Shown: piece by piece, positions 6,826 to 15,166 of the stretch
How positions within the stretch are numbered: position 1 is the stretch's first letter
Layout: the number at the start of each line of letters is the position of its first letter
DNA from: [Eubacterium] saphenum
GTDB taxonomy: Bacteria > Bacillota > Clostridia > Lachnospirales > Anaerotignaceae
Direction of reading: 5' to 3'
Assembly: GCA_004557645.1 (NCBI GenBank)
Contig: SFGI01000036.1
Location: 1 to 23,950, forward strand
DNA length: 23,950 nt
Made by a program: the position numbers and the translations under genes
The notes under the pieces: generated by a model
Database searches by the model: none
Seen by the model: only the letters and a program-made list of their open reading frames with translations
What the model was told of the DNA's origin: nothing

Positions 6826-8715
6826 ATGGACGAACTGGAAAAGAAAGAAGAATTGGAAACGGAATTAGAACAGGAAACTGTAGAAACAGAGCCGGCTCCT
6901 GCAGAAATAGAAGAGGAAGCACAGGCTGGGGCGGAAGAACAGCCCACAGAAGCGCAAGAAGCGCCTGCGGCGGCGGAAGAGGCAGCTGAACCGGCTTCTG
7001 AAGAAAAGAAGAAACCGGAGAAGGAAGGCAGCAATATCGTTGGCATCATCGTGGGGCTGGCAGTATTTATTGCGGTCCTGGCCTATTGCTGGATGCTTCC
7101 CGGCGGCGGCAGCGTGCAGGATACGGGGGTTTTGTATGCCAAGGACAATGACCTGTATTTCTATGATCTGAAAAATGACCCTTATCTGTTGCAGGAAAGC
7201 ATCAGCGAAGGCGGTTCCTACCACTACTTCTATACAGCCTGGGGCGCAAGCTGTACAGAAGAAGGCCATTGGGCATATTTTGCCGATAATATCGATGAAA
7301 CAGGTGCCTTTGACCTGTACCGCAAGGATACAAAGAACCCTTCTGCAGAAGCAGAGCGGATCGACAGCAATGTCTATGATTATATGACCAGCAAAAACGG
7401 TGAAGTGGTGGCTTATCTGAAAGGAAAGGGCGAAGCCATGGAACTGTGTACCTTTGATGGCACAGAGGTGCGCTCCATTGGGGATGGCATTCATCTGGAA
7501 AATGAAGTTTATGCCCTCAGCGGTGATGGCAAATATCTGGCATTTATCGATGCCTATGGCATGCTGAATGCCACAGTGGTAAAGGAAGGCAATGCCCTGC
7601 CCCTGACAGATGCGGCGGAAACATATGCTATGGCAGAGGAAAGCGGCATCCTGTATTTTGTGGCAAAAGCGGCGGATAGCTATAGCCTTTACAGCTATGC
7701 CTTTGATGGAACCGAACCTGTGCTGGTGGCAGAAAATATCTACACCATGGAAATGATGCCCAACGGCAAGGATGTTTTGTACTGCAAAACACCCGATGAG
7801 CCTGTTTTGTACAGCGATATCATCGTGGACGATATGGCAGAATCTGACGCAGCCCTGACAGAAGCCGATGGCGAAGCCTATGAAAAGAAGCTGCAGAGAG
7901 ATGTTATCCGTGAAGCAGCAGCCAATGGCGAAGGCTTTGCACCTTTGCTGCAGGAATGTTATGTGCTGACAGGCGGCAAGAGCGTATTGGTGGCAGATAA
8001 CGTGATCTCTGCCATTGGGGCGGAACACGACAGACCCTATGTGATCGGCTATAAAGCAAAAGAATTTACACCCCTGCGACTGTCTGTTATGGATGGCGGG
8101 CTGGATATGGTGGAATATATTTACTATATGTCCCTGTCCTACGGCGGCGTGGAAACCTTCCTGACAGATGCAGCAGGCAATCTGGAAGCACTGGAAGGCT
8201 ACAAAGTACAGCCAGATACCATGAAGATATCTGCCGATGGCAAGAAGGCAGCCTACCTGACAAGTGACCCCGACACAGGGGGCAATATCCTGATGGAAAT
8301 GGAGATCGGCAAGGCGGCAGAAGCCAAAGCTGTGGCAACGGACGTAGAAAACTTTGCTTTTGTGGGCGGCGATCTGTTCTATTACTATGATTATGCCGAC
8401 GGCGAAGGCACACTGGCTATGGCAGGCAGTGAAACAAAGATTCCCGGTGCCTGTGGTGTGCAGTATGCCGATGATGCCGTATACTATATTGCCGATGCGG
8501 ACAGCGCTACAGGCAATGGTCAGCTGAAATATTGGGATGGCAAGAAAGAAACTGTTATTGACGACAATGCTTTTGCCTTCCAGTATAAGGGCAATGGCAA
8601 GCTGGCTTATATCAGTGGCTATGATGTAAACGAAGGTCTGGGCGATCTGTGTTATTTCGACGGCAAGAATGCACGGGTTTTGGATACAGATGTGACAGCA
8701 CTCTTTATTTATTGA
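6826..8715 (+). CDS. Membrane protein with acidic cytoplasmic tail and probable extracellular beta-propeller
   Basis: The 629-residue product has three parts. Residues 1-60 are low complexity, with 24 Glu or Asp and only two Lys, and rich in Ala and Pro. Residues 70-90 form one membrane segment (IVGIIVGLAVFIAVLAYCW). The rest is a long domain of repeated short beta-strand units (VLYAKDNDLYFYDL, YALSGDGKYLAFIDAYG, ILYFVAKAADSYSLYSYAFDG, AVYYIADADS) typical of WD40/TolB or DUF5050-like propellers. Orientation is inferred as acidic tail inside, propeller outside. No catalytic motif was seen. The start at 6826 is chosen because AGGAGG at 6811-6816 is nine bases away; an in-frame ATG at 6808 overlaps that site. 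tsaE follows after 10 bases. Confidence 0.8.
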   Translation: MDELEKKEELETELEQETVETEPAPAEIEEEAQAGAEEQPTEAQEAPAAAEEAAEPASEEKKKPEKEGSNIVGIIVGLAVFIAVLAYCWMLPGGGSVQDTGVLYAKDNDLYFYDLKNDPYLLQESISEGGSYHYFYTAWGASCTEEGHWAYFADNIDETGAFDLYRKDTKNPSAEAERIDSNVYDYMTSKNGEVVAYLKGKGEAMELCTFDGTEVRSIGDGIHLENEVYALSGDGKYLAFIDAYGMLNATVVKEGNALPLTDAAETYAMAEESGILYFVAKAADSYSLYSYAFDGTEPVLVAENIYTMEMMPNGKDVLYCKTPDEPVLYSDIIVDDMAESDAALTEADGEAYEKKLQRDVIREAAANGEGFAPLLQECYVLTGGKSVLVADNVISAIGAEHDRPYVIGYKAKEFTPLRLSVMDGGLDMVEYIYYMSLSYGGVETFLTDAAGNLEALEGYKVQPDTMKISADGKKAAYLTSDPDTGGNILMEMEIGKAAEAKAVATDVENFAFVGGDLFYYYDYADGEGTLAMAGSETKIPGACGVQYADDAVYYIADADSATGNGQLKYWDGKKETVIDDNAFAFQYKGNGKLAYISGYDVNEGLGDLCYFDGKNARVLDTDVTALFIY

Positions 8716-8725
8716 GGATGAGACT

Positions 8726-9157
8726 ATGAAGGAAAGAATCGAAACATACGACCCCAGGGAAACAGAAGCCCTGGGGGAAAAAATGGGACGGGAAGCAAAA
8801 GCAGGACAGATCTTCTGCCTGAGCGGCGATTTGGGCGTTGGTAAAACGGTTTTTACCAAGGGTTTTGCCAAGGGTCTGGGCATCACAGAGCATGTGACCA
8901 GCCCCACCTTTGCCATCGTGAATGAATACGAAGGCAGACTGCCCCTGTACCATTTTGATGTGTACCGCATTTCCTGCGAAGAGGAAATGGAGGACACAGG
9001 CTATGAGGAATATTTTTACGGCGAAGGCGTTTGTCTGGTGGAATGGGCAGAACTGGTGAAAGACCTGATCCCTCAAGATGCCATTTGGATCACCGTGGAA
9101 AAAGATTATACCAAGGACGACGATTATCGCTGTATCACCATCAGACAGGAGGGGTGA
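8726..9157 (+). CDS. tsaE: TsaE, ATPase of tRNA threonylcarbamoyladenosine synthesis
   Basis: TsaE is the ATP-binding partner of TsaB and TsaD in making t6A37 on tRNAs that read ANN codons. The 143-residue protein has a Walker A motif GDLGVGKT at 34-41, the family segment TSPTFAIVNEYEG around 58-70, YHFDVYR, and the VEWAE motif near residue 109. Length is typical (about 140-155). A GAGG site precedes the ATG. tsaB follows two bases after the stop, the common Firmicutes arrangement. Confidence 0.95.
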   Translation: MKERIETYDPRETEALGEKMGREAKAGQIFCLSGDLGVGKTVFTKGFAKGLGITEHVTSPTFAIVNEYEGRLPLYHFDVYRISCEEEMEDTGYEEYFYGEGVCLVEWAELVKDLIPQDAIWITVEKDYTKDDDYRCITIRQEG

Positions 9158-9159
9158 GC

Positions 9160-9873
9160 ATGAAAATTTTAGGTATCGATACCACCGGGCAGACAGCCAG
9201 TGCCGCTCTGGTGGAGGATGATAAACTGATTGCGGAGTTTACATTGAATTATAAGCTGACCCACAGCCAGACCATTATGCCCATGATCGCAGATATCATT
9301 GAGCGGACGGAAACAGATAAGTCCACCATCGACTGCATCGCCTGTGCGTCCGGCCCCGGCTCCTTCACAGGGCTAAGAATTGGCGCGGCTACGGCAAAGG
9401 GCTTTGCTCTTGCCTTGGACAAGCCTTTGGTGGCCGTTCCCACATTGGATGCGCTGGCATATAATGTGTTTGAAACAAATAAATTTATCTGCCCCATCAT
9501 GGATGCCAGAAGAAATCAGGTCTATGCCGCTTTCTATATGTGGGAGGACGGCAAGCTGATCCGCCTGACAGACCATATGGCAGAATCTATTGACCGCATC
9601 ATTGAAATTGCGGAAATGTTCGAAAGTGAAGTCATTTTCCTGGGGGACGGTGTGCCTGTCCACAGAGAAAAACTGGAGCAGAACCCCGATTTTCTCTTTG
9701 CTCCTGCCTACTGCAATATGCAGAGAGCAGCAACGGTGGCAGCCTTGGGGCGTATTCTGGCGGAAGAAGGCATGGCAAAGCCGGGAGACCAGTTCGAACT
9801 GATCTATTTGAGAAAATCCCAGGCGGAAAGAGAAAGAGAAGAACGCCTGGCGAAGGAGGAACAGGGACAATGA
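9160..9873 (+). CDS. tsaB: TsaB, scaffold subunit of t6A synthesis
   Basis: TsaB is the inactive ASKHA-fold paralogue that dimerises with TsaD. The 237-residue product begins MKILGIDTTGQTASAAL and contains the signature ASGPGSFTGLRIGAATAKG at about residues 63-81, then MDARRNQVYAAFY. The ATG at 9160 follows an AGGAGGGG site just upstream; an in-frame GTG at 9154 is less likely. The stop overlaps the rimI start (ATGA). The C-terminus is charged and Glu/Arg-rich (about 220-237). TsaD, the catalytic subunit, is not in the window. Confidence 0.94.
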   Translation: MKILGIDTTGQTASAALVEDDKLIAEFTLNYKLTHSQTIMPMIADIIERTETDKSTIDCIACASGPGSFTGLRIGAATAKGFALALDKPLVAVPTLDALAYNVFETNKFICPIMDARRNQVYAAFYMWEDGKLIRLTDHMAESIDRIIEIAEMFESEVIFLGDGVPVHREKLEQNPDFLFAPAYCNMQRAATVAALGRILAEEGMAKPGDQFELIYLRKSQAEREREERLAKEEQGQ

Positions 9874-10349
9874 TCGAAATTATCCCCATGACGGAAGAAC
9901 ATATCGACGGCGTGATGGAATTGGAAGAGGCAACTTTTTCCATTCCATGGACCCGCGCCGATTTTGAAAGAGAAGTCAAAGAAAATTTCATGGCTATCTA
10001 TTATGTAGCTGTGATGGATGGCAAGATCGTAGGCTATGCCGGCATGTGGCATGTCATCACGGAAGGCCATATCACCAACGTAGGCGTATTGGAAGAGGTG
10101 CGCGGCAAGGGGGTCGGCAGTATGCTGATGGAAAAGCTCATCGAAGTAGCTTTGGAAAAAGAAATGATCGGCATTACCCTGGAGGTGCGTATGGGCAATG
10201 CCCCCGCGCAGGCACTGTATCATAAATACGGCTTCAAGGCAGAAGGCATCCGCAAGAATTATTATCCGGATACCAAGGAAGATGCCATCATTATGTGGAA
10301 ATATTTCCCATTCTATGAAAATTACGAAGAAACGTTGAAAGAACAATAA
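9870..10349 (+). CDS. rimI: RimI-type GNAT N-acetyltransferase
   Basis: The 159-residue GNAT enzyme transfers acetyl from acetyl-CoA to a protein N-terminus; the classical target is ribosomal protein S18. The acetyl-CoA loop VRGKGVGS is at about 81-88, and the RimI signature TLEVRMGNAPAQALYHKYGF is at about 105-124. It overlaps tsaB by four bases (ATGA), and tsaE-tsaB-rimI is a widely conserved cluster. The S18 target is by family precedent only. Confidence 0.92.
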   Translation: MIEIIPMTEEHIDGVMELEEATFSIPWTRADFEREVKENFMAIYYVAVMDGKIVGYAGMWHVITEGHITNVGVLEEVRGKGVGSMLMEKLIEVALEKEMIGITLEVRMGNAPAQALYHKYGFKAEGIRKNYYPDTKEDAIIMWKYFPFYENYEETLKEQ

Positions 10350-10366
10350 ATGATATCAAATCGGGG

Positions 10367-10399
10367 GCGCTGAGATGTTTTATGGCATTTCAGCGCTTT
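10367..10399 (+). terminator. Hairpin between rimI and the Lon-like gene (weak terminator or attenuator)
   Basis: An 11-bp stem (10367-10377 with 10386-10396) with one G-T pair and an eight-base loop is followed by only TTTC. The T run is too short for a strong terminator. The hairpin swallows the in-frame ATG at 10375 and ends just before the AAAGGAG ribosome site at 10404-10410. Confidence 0.55.
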
Positions 10400-10419
10400 C
10401 TGCAAAGGAGATGAAAAAA

Positions 10420-12825
10420 TTGGCGAAACCTTTTGAATTGGACTATACACAGCTGAAAAAAGACTGTTTCCCCCATGAATTGAATTTTCAGACCACTGCG
10501 GAACTGACTCCTCTGGAAGGGGTCATCGGGCAGGACAGGGCGGTCAAAGCCTTTGATTTCGGCCTGGCGGTGAAGATGAAGGGATACAATATTTATATGG
10601 CAGGCCCTTCCGGCACAGGCAAGACCACCTACGCCCGCAGCAGCACGGAAAAGCTGGCGGAAACAGAGGATGTGCCCTACGACTGGTGCTATGTTTACAA
10701 TTTCCAGAATCCCCGAAGCCCCCTTGCCCTGCGCTTTGAAGCGGGGATGGGCAAGCAGTTCAAGGAAGATATGGCAGAACTGGTGCAGTTGTTTAAAACG
10801 GAATTGCAGAAGGCTTTCCGCACCGATGATTATGATGCCCAGAAGAATACGCTGCTCCGTTCCTTTGATGAAAAACGGGATGCCCTCATGGATGAAATGA
10901 GCAAAATGGCGGCGGAATATGATTTTCAGGTGAAAACCACCAATTCCGGCATTTTCTTTATGCCTGTGGTGGAGGGAAAGCCTGTGGGCGAAGAGGATTA
11001 TGATGAACTTTCCGAAGAAGCCAAAGAAATCGTGGAGAAAAATTCCCAGATGGTGCAGGAAAAAGCAGGCACCATCATGCGGGAATTGCGGGATTTGGAT
11101 AAGGAATCCAAACGGCAGATGGACCAGCTGGATTATAAAACAGGCATGTTTGCCATCGGGCATCATGTGAACGCAGTGCAGGAAAAATATCAGGCCTACG
11201 AAAGAGTCATTTCCTATATCAATGATGTGCAGGAGGATGTGCTGGAAAATATCGACCAGTTCTTCGAAGACGAAGAGGATGGCGAGGAAGGTCTGGCATC
11301 CCTGCTGCCTATGCTGGGGAAAAAGCCTGCGGAGGATGTGACCCTGAAATATAAGGTCAACCTGATTGTAGACCACAGCAAGAGCAAAGGCGCACCTGTG
11401 GTAGTGACCTTCAATCCTACTTATAGCAATCTGGTAGGGGAAGTGGAATATGACAGCGAATTTGGTAACCTGACCACAGACTTTATGAAGATCAAAAGTG
11501 GTCTGTTCCATAAGGCTAACGGCGGCTATCTGATCGTACAGGCCCAGGATATTTTGACCACCCCTCAGGCATGGGAAGCATTGCGCCGTGTCATCAAGAC
11601 AAAAGAGATCATGATGGATTCCATTCGGGAACAGTTGGGGGCAGTGGTGGCGCCTACTTTGAAGCCGGAGCCTATTCCTGCCAATATCAAGGTCATCATG
11701 ATCGGCAGCAGCTATTATTATGATGTGCTGAACAGCTATGATGAGGAATTTGATAAGTTCTTCAAGATTCGGGCAGATTTCGATTATGAAATGCCTCGTA
11801 CCCACGAAAATATCCAGAAGATCGCCCAGTTCATCAAGCGCTTTGTGGACAGGGAAAAGAGCATGGAATTTGATGCCAGTGCTGTTTGCGCCATTGTGGA
11901 ATATTCCTCCCGTACAGCGGAACGGCAGGATAAGCTGTCCACTCGTTTCAACCATCTGGCGGAGATCCTTTGCGAAGCAGTCACATGGGCGAAGCTGGAA
12001 GGGGCGGAGCTGGTGACGGCAGAGCATATCAAAAAGACCATTTACGAAAAAGAACAGCGGATGAAGCTGTATGAAGAAAAACTGGACGAAATGCTGGAAG
12101 AAAACGTCATTATGATCGATACAGAAGGGGCAGAGGTGGGTCAGATCAATGGTCTGGCGGTGCTGGATATGGGCAGCTATGCCTTTGGAAATCCTTCCCG
12201 TATCACAGCCACTACTTATGTGGGCAAATCCGGTATCGTCAATATCGAAAAAGAGGCCCGCATGAGCGGTCAGACCCACGATAAGGGTGTGCAGATCATT
12301 ACCGGCTTCCTGGGGCAGACCTATGCCCAGAATTTCCCCCTGTCCTTGAGCTGCCGTGTCTGCTTCGAGCAGAATTATAACGGCATCGACGGGGACAGTG
12401 CTTCCAGTACGGAGCTGTACTGCATCCTGTCCTCCCTTTCTGAGCTGCCTATCCGCCAGGACTTGGCGGTGACCGGTTCCGTGAATCAGAAAGGGGAGAT
12501 TCAGGCTATCGGCGGCGTGACCCACAAAATCGAAGGTTTCTTTGACCTTTGCAAAAAACGGGGCTTGACAGGCACCCAGGGGGTCATCATCCCTGTTTCC
12601 AATGTGAAGGACTTGGTGCTGAAGGAGGAAGTGGTGGAAGCGGTCAAAGAAGGCGTGTTCCATATCTATCCCATTTCCCATATTGACGAAGGCATCGAAC
12701 TGTTGATGAGCACCCCTGCGGGCAAGAAGAATAAGGCAGGCAATTTCCCTGCAAACAGCGTCCATGGCAAGGTCATGAAAAAGCTGAAGGCTTTTGACAA
12801 GAGAGCCCAAGGGCAGGAAGAATAA
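10420..12825 (+). CDS. Lon-family (S16) AAA protease, LonB-like soluble type
   Basis: This is an ATP-dependent protease that fuses an AAA module to a Lon proteolytic domain. From the TTG at 10420 it has 801 residues. Walker A GPSGTGKT lies at 62-69; a long helical insertion follows (about 125-310); GGYLIVQAQDIL is in the AAA core; and the S16 domain occupies about 580-760. The catalytic Ser (GDSASS, codon 12397) and Lys (GGVTHK, codon 12526) are 43 residues apart, the same spacing as E. coli Lon Ser679/Lys722. There is no N-terminal LON substrate domain. An ATG at 10375 is in frame but lies in a hairpin; AAAGGAG at 10404-10410 is nine bases from the TTG and touches the ATG at 10411. I favour TTG. 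Confidence 0.88.
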   Translation: MAKPFELDYTQLKKDCFPHELNFQTTAELTPLEGVIGQDRAVKAFDFGLAVKMKGYNIYMAGPSGTGKTTYARSSTEKLAETEDVPYDWCYVYNFQNPRSPLALRFEAGMGKQFKEDMAELVQLFKTELQKAFRTDDYDAQKNTLLRSFDEKRDALMDEMSKMAAEYDFQVKTTNSGIFFMPVVEGKPVGEEDYDELSEEAKEIVEKNSQMVQEKAGTIMRELRDLDKESKRQMDQLDYKTGMFAIGHHVNAVQEKYQAYERVISYINDVQEDVLENIDQFFEDEEDGEEGLASLLPMLGKKPAEDVTLKYKVNLIVDHSKSKGAPVVVTFNPTYSNLVGEVEYDSEFGNLTTDFMKIKSGLFHKANGGYLIVQAQDILTTPQAWEALRRVIKTKEIMMDSIREQLGAVVAPTLKPEPIPANIKVIMIGSSYYYDVLNSYDEEFDKFFKIRADFDYEMPRTHENIQKIAQFIKRFVDREKSMEFDASAVCAIVEYSSRTAERQDKLSTRFNHLAEILCEAVTWAKLEGAELVTAEHIKKTIYEKEQRMKLYEEKLDEMLEENVIMIDTEGAEVGQINGLAVLDMGSYAFGNPSRITATTYVGKSGIVNIEKEARMSGQTHDKGVQIITGFLGQTYAQNFPLSLSCRVCFEQNYNGIDGDSASSTELYCILSSLSELPIRQDLAVTGSVNQKGEIQAIGGVTHKIEGFFDLCKKRGLTGTQGVIIPVSNVKDLVLKEEVVEAVKEGVFHIYPISHIDEGIELLMSTPAGKKNKAGNFPANSVHGKVMKKLKAFDKRAQGQEE

Positions 12826-12846
12826 AATTAGAAGAGAATTAGAAAA

Positions 12847-12880
12847 GGGCGTTTATTGGGAACAATAGACGCTCTTTTTT
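12847..12880 (+). terminator. Rho-independent terminator after the Lon-like gene
   Basis: A 12-bp stem (12847-12858 with 12863-12874), two wobble pairs, loop GGAA, then six T. It closes the transcription unit before the amidase promoter. Confidence 0.88.
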
Positions 12881-12940
12881 CGACTAAAAATTAAGATTTT
12901 CTTTCAAAATGGGAAAGTCTCTTTTCATTTCGACAAAATT

Positions 12941-12949
12941 TGTTATACT
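12941..12949 (+). promoter_or_regulatory. Extended -10 promoter for the amidase gene
   Basis: TGT followed by TATACT (12944-12949) forms an extended -10. No good -35 is found 17 bases upstream. TCGACA at 12930 with TAAACT at 12952 (16-base spacer) is an alternative pair. Confidence 0.5.
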
Positions 12950-13013
12950 AATAAACTAGGATAAAATGTGTCGAAACATACTTTACATACGAATGAAGCA
13001 GGAGGAATACACG

Positions 13014-15074
13014 ATGAGAAGTAAGTGGAAACGGCTCCTGCTGACAACAATGGCTGTGGGGATGTTATCATCTGCCACGGCTTATGCAGCCAATGTCAGC
13101 ATGAACCTATTTTATAACGGAAAAAATCATACATACAATGCCAAGGAGATCGTTGTGCAGATCGATGGAAAAAAGATGACGCCAAAGGATATGCCGGCGG
13201 TAGCCATCGATGGCAGAACCATGCTGCCCATGCGCCAGATCGCCCAGGAACTGGGCTGCGAAGTGGTCTGGAATGAAGCGGCCCAGCAGGTGTATGTGGT
13301 GAATGATGACTATACGCTGGTGTTTGAGATCAATAAAACCACGGGCATTAAAAACGGGAAAACATTTGCCATGGACGTCCCTCCCATGATCGTCAACGAC
13401 AGAACCATGCTGCCTGTTCGGGCGCTGGCTACGGCGTTGGATTTGAATATCACATGGGACGACCCCAGCCGAACCGTTTCTATTTCCACAAAGGCGGAAA
13501 CGACAAAGCCGCCTACGACACCTACCACACCTACAACGCCTACGGCACCAACCATCAATTATGTAACATTGAATAAGGTGGACGTACCTTCCAGCAAAAC
13601 AGCGGGGCAGACTTTTACCATTCAGGCAAACGGTGCCATCCCTTCCTATGAGGAGATCCTTGTGGCGGACAACAAGATCGTTCTGGATTTCTATGGGGCG
13701 AAGAGTGGTCTGGCAAGCAATATCACAACGACAAACAGCTCCATTGTTTCTGCGGTGAGAACAGCCCAGCATACGGCGGAAGATGGCTCTGTCTATACCC
13801 GCGTGGTGCTGGATTTGAACAGCAAAAAGAAATATGAAGTGACCCAGAGCGCAGATAAAACAAAGGTTTATATCACCTTCAGCAAGGTGACGGTGGACAA
13901 TATTTCCATGAAACATAACAAAAATACAGATAAGGATGTCATCGAGATCGAAGGGGACAGCGCATTGGGTGCCAGTGTATCTACCCTGGCAAATCCCAAC
14001 CGTATTGTGGTGGATATCCCCAATGCAATTTCCGAATTGGACAGCACCCTGGATGTGAAGGCGCTGGATTTTGTAACAGCGGGCAGAACAGCTATGTTCA
14101 ACGAAACCACCCTGCGTATCGTATTCGAGGTGGGCGATCTGACGGAATACAGCTATACCACCGACAGCGACAGTATGACTTTGCAGATCTATCGTTCCAC
14201 TATGAAAAATATGGTCTACGATGCAAATAAAGATGTGCTGTATCTGCAGAAGAAAGAAAAGATCAATACAGGCAGCGTGAAGATCAATGACCATTATCTG
14301 AATGGATATGTAGATGTGGTGCTGCCCGGCGACTATGAAGATGTTTATGGATATGGTACTTACGAGATCGGTGATGATGTGATCAAAAATATCCAGATCT
14401 CCACCAACGGCGGAAAGACGACTCTGCGCTTCAACCAGAACCGCATCAACTGTTACAGCATCAAGGATGACGGGGACAGATATATCATTTCTGTGAAAAA
14501 TCCTCAGGATGTATATGATAAAGTCCTGCTGCTGGATGCAGGCCACGGCGGCAGCGACCCCGGTGCCAATGCCAACGGCATTGTTGAAAAGAACATGAAC
14601 CTGACCATCATGCAGAAGGTGGCACAGCAGCTGGAAGGCAGTGGCATCAAAGTTTATGTGACCAGAGACAGCGATGTTTACCCTTCCAACACCAGCAGAG
14701 CCCAGACGGCCAATGCCATTGCCGATGCCATGGTTTCCATCCACATGAATTCCGGTTCTGCAACGGCAAACGGTACAGAGGTATTGTATAAGGTGCATTC
14801 CAATGATACCGGTTCCGGTCTGACCAGCCAGAAGCTGGCAGAGCTGATCCAGAGCAGTATCGTTCAGGAAACGGGAAACAATAACCGCGGCACGAAGCAC
14901 CGTACAGACCTGCTGATCCTGAATGGGACCACAGTGCCTGCGGTCATCGTGGAAACGGTATTTATCAGCAATCCCGGTGATGCCCTGAAGATCACCCAGA
15001 CGGCATATCAGAATACCATTGCCAAGGCCATCGCCGATGCCATCGAAGAAGCATTTGAATATGGATTACGATAA
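13014..15074 (+). CDS. Secreted N-acetylmuramoyl-L-alanine amidase (CuAO-N, AMIN, Amidase_3)
   Basis: The enzyme cuts the amide between muramic acid and the peptide stem outside the cell. The 686-residue protein has a signal peptide (about 1-26, ending AYA), a copper-amine-oxidase N-like domain (about 30-160) whose paired motifs are DGRTMLPMR and NDRTMLPVR, a Thr/Pro linker (TPTTPTTPT, about 166-182), two AMIN-like beta domains (about 185-500), and Amidase_3 (about 505-680). Zinc and catalytic residues are intact: H511 (DAGHGG), E525 (IVEKN), H577 (SIHMNS) and E647 (VETVF). The AMIN and CuAO-N parts probably bind the wall. The start at 13014 has AGGAGG eight bases upstream; an in-frame ATG at 12966 has none and would mask the signal peptide. 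Confidence 0.93.
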   Translation: MRSKWKRLLLTTMAVGMLSSATAYAANVSMNLFYNGKNHTYNAKEIVVQIDGKKMTPKDMPAVAIDGRTMLPMRQIAQELGCEVVWNEAAQQVYVVNDDYTLVFEINKTTGIKNGKTFAMDVPPMIVNDRTMLPVRALATALDLNITWDDPSRTVSISTKAETTKPPTTPTTPTTPTAPTINYVTLNKVDVPSSKTAGQTFTIQANGAIPSYEEILVADNKIVLDFYGAKSGLASNITTTNSSIVSAVRTAQHTAEDGSVYTRVVLDLNSKKKYEVTQSADKTKVYITFSKVTVDNISMKHNKNTDKDVIEIEGDSALGASVSTLANPNRIVVDIPNAISELDSTLDVKALDFVTAGRTAMFNETTLRIVFEVGDLTEYSYTTDSDSMTLQIYRSTMKNMVYDANKDVLYLQKKEKINTGSVKINDHYLNGYVDVVLPGDYEDVYGYGTYEIGDDVIKNIQISTNGGKTTLRFNQNRINCYSIKDDGDRYIISVKNPQDVYDKVLLLDAGHGGSDPGANANGIVEKNMNLTIMQKVAQQLEGSGIKVYVTRDSDVYPSNTSRAQTANAIADAMVSIHMNSGSATANGTEVLYKVHSNDTGSGLTSQKLAELIQSSIVQETGNNNRGTKHRTDLLILNGTTVPAVIVETVFISNPGDALKITQTAYQNTIAKAIADAIEEAFEYGLR

Positions 15075-15078
15075 AAAT

Positions 15079-15105
15079 AAAACCACGGCTTTGCCGTGGT
15101 TTTTC
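15079..15105 (+). terminator. Rho-independent terminator after the amidase
   Basis: An 11-bp stem (15079-15089 with 15093-15103) with a three-base loop. The closing T run belongs to the 3' arm and continues one base past it. Confidence 0.85.
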
Positions 15106-15125
15106 TATATATTCAAGAATTTTTA

Positions 15126-15134
15126 TGATATACT
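15126..15134 (+). promoter_or_regulatory. Extended -10 promoter for rph-rdgB-yfcE
   Basis: TGA followed by TATACT (15129-15134), about 32 bases before the rph ATG. No convincing -35 was seen. The downstream bases ATGATTT match those after the pepF promoter. Confidence 0.5.
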
Positions 15135-15166
15135 ATGATTTAAGGAAAATATAAGGAGGAAAAAAT

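Noticed and set aside
6865..8997. Minus-strand open frame of about 710 codons opposite the propeller gene and tsaE
   Set aside because: It crosses two real genes antisense, including the conserved TsaE P-loop region, and has Cys/His/Ile-rich shadow composition.
10390..12810. Minus-strand open frame of about 806 codons opposite the Lon-like gene
   Set aside because: It mirrors the codon bias of the plus-strand gene, is rich in His, Cys, Phe and Ile, has no ribosome site, and resembles no family. The plus strand has intact Lon catalytic motifs.
13500..13550. Short ACC/CCT-rich tandem repeat as a regulatory or phase-variable repeat
   Set aside because: It encodes the Thr/Pro linker (TPTTPTTPT) between the CuAO-N-like and AMIN domains. 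The units are imperfect at DNA level and stay in frame.
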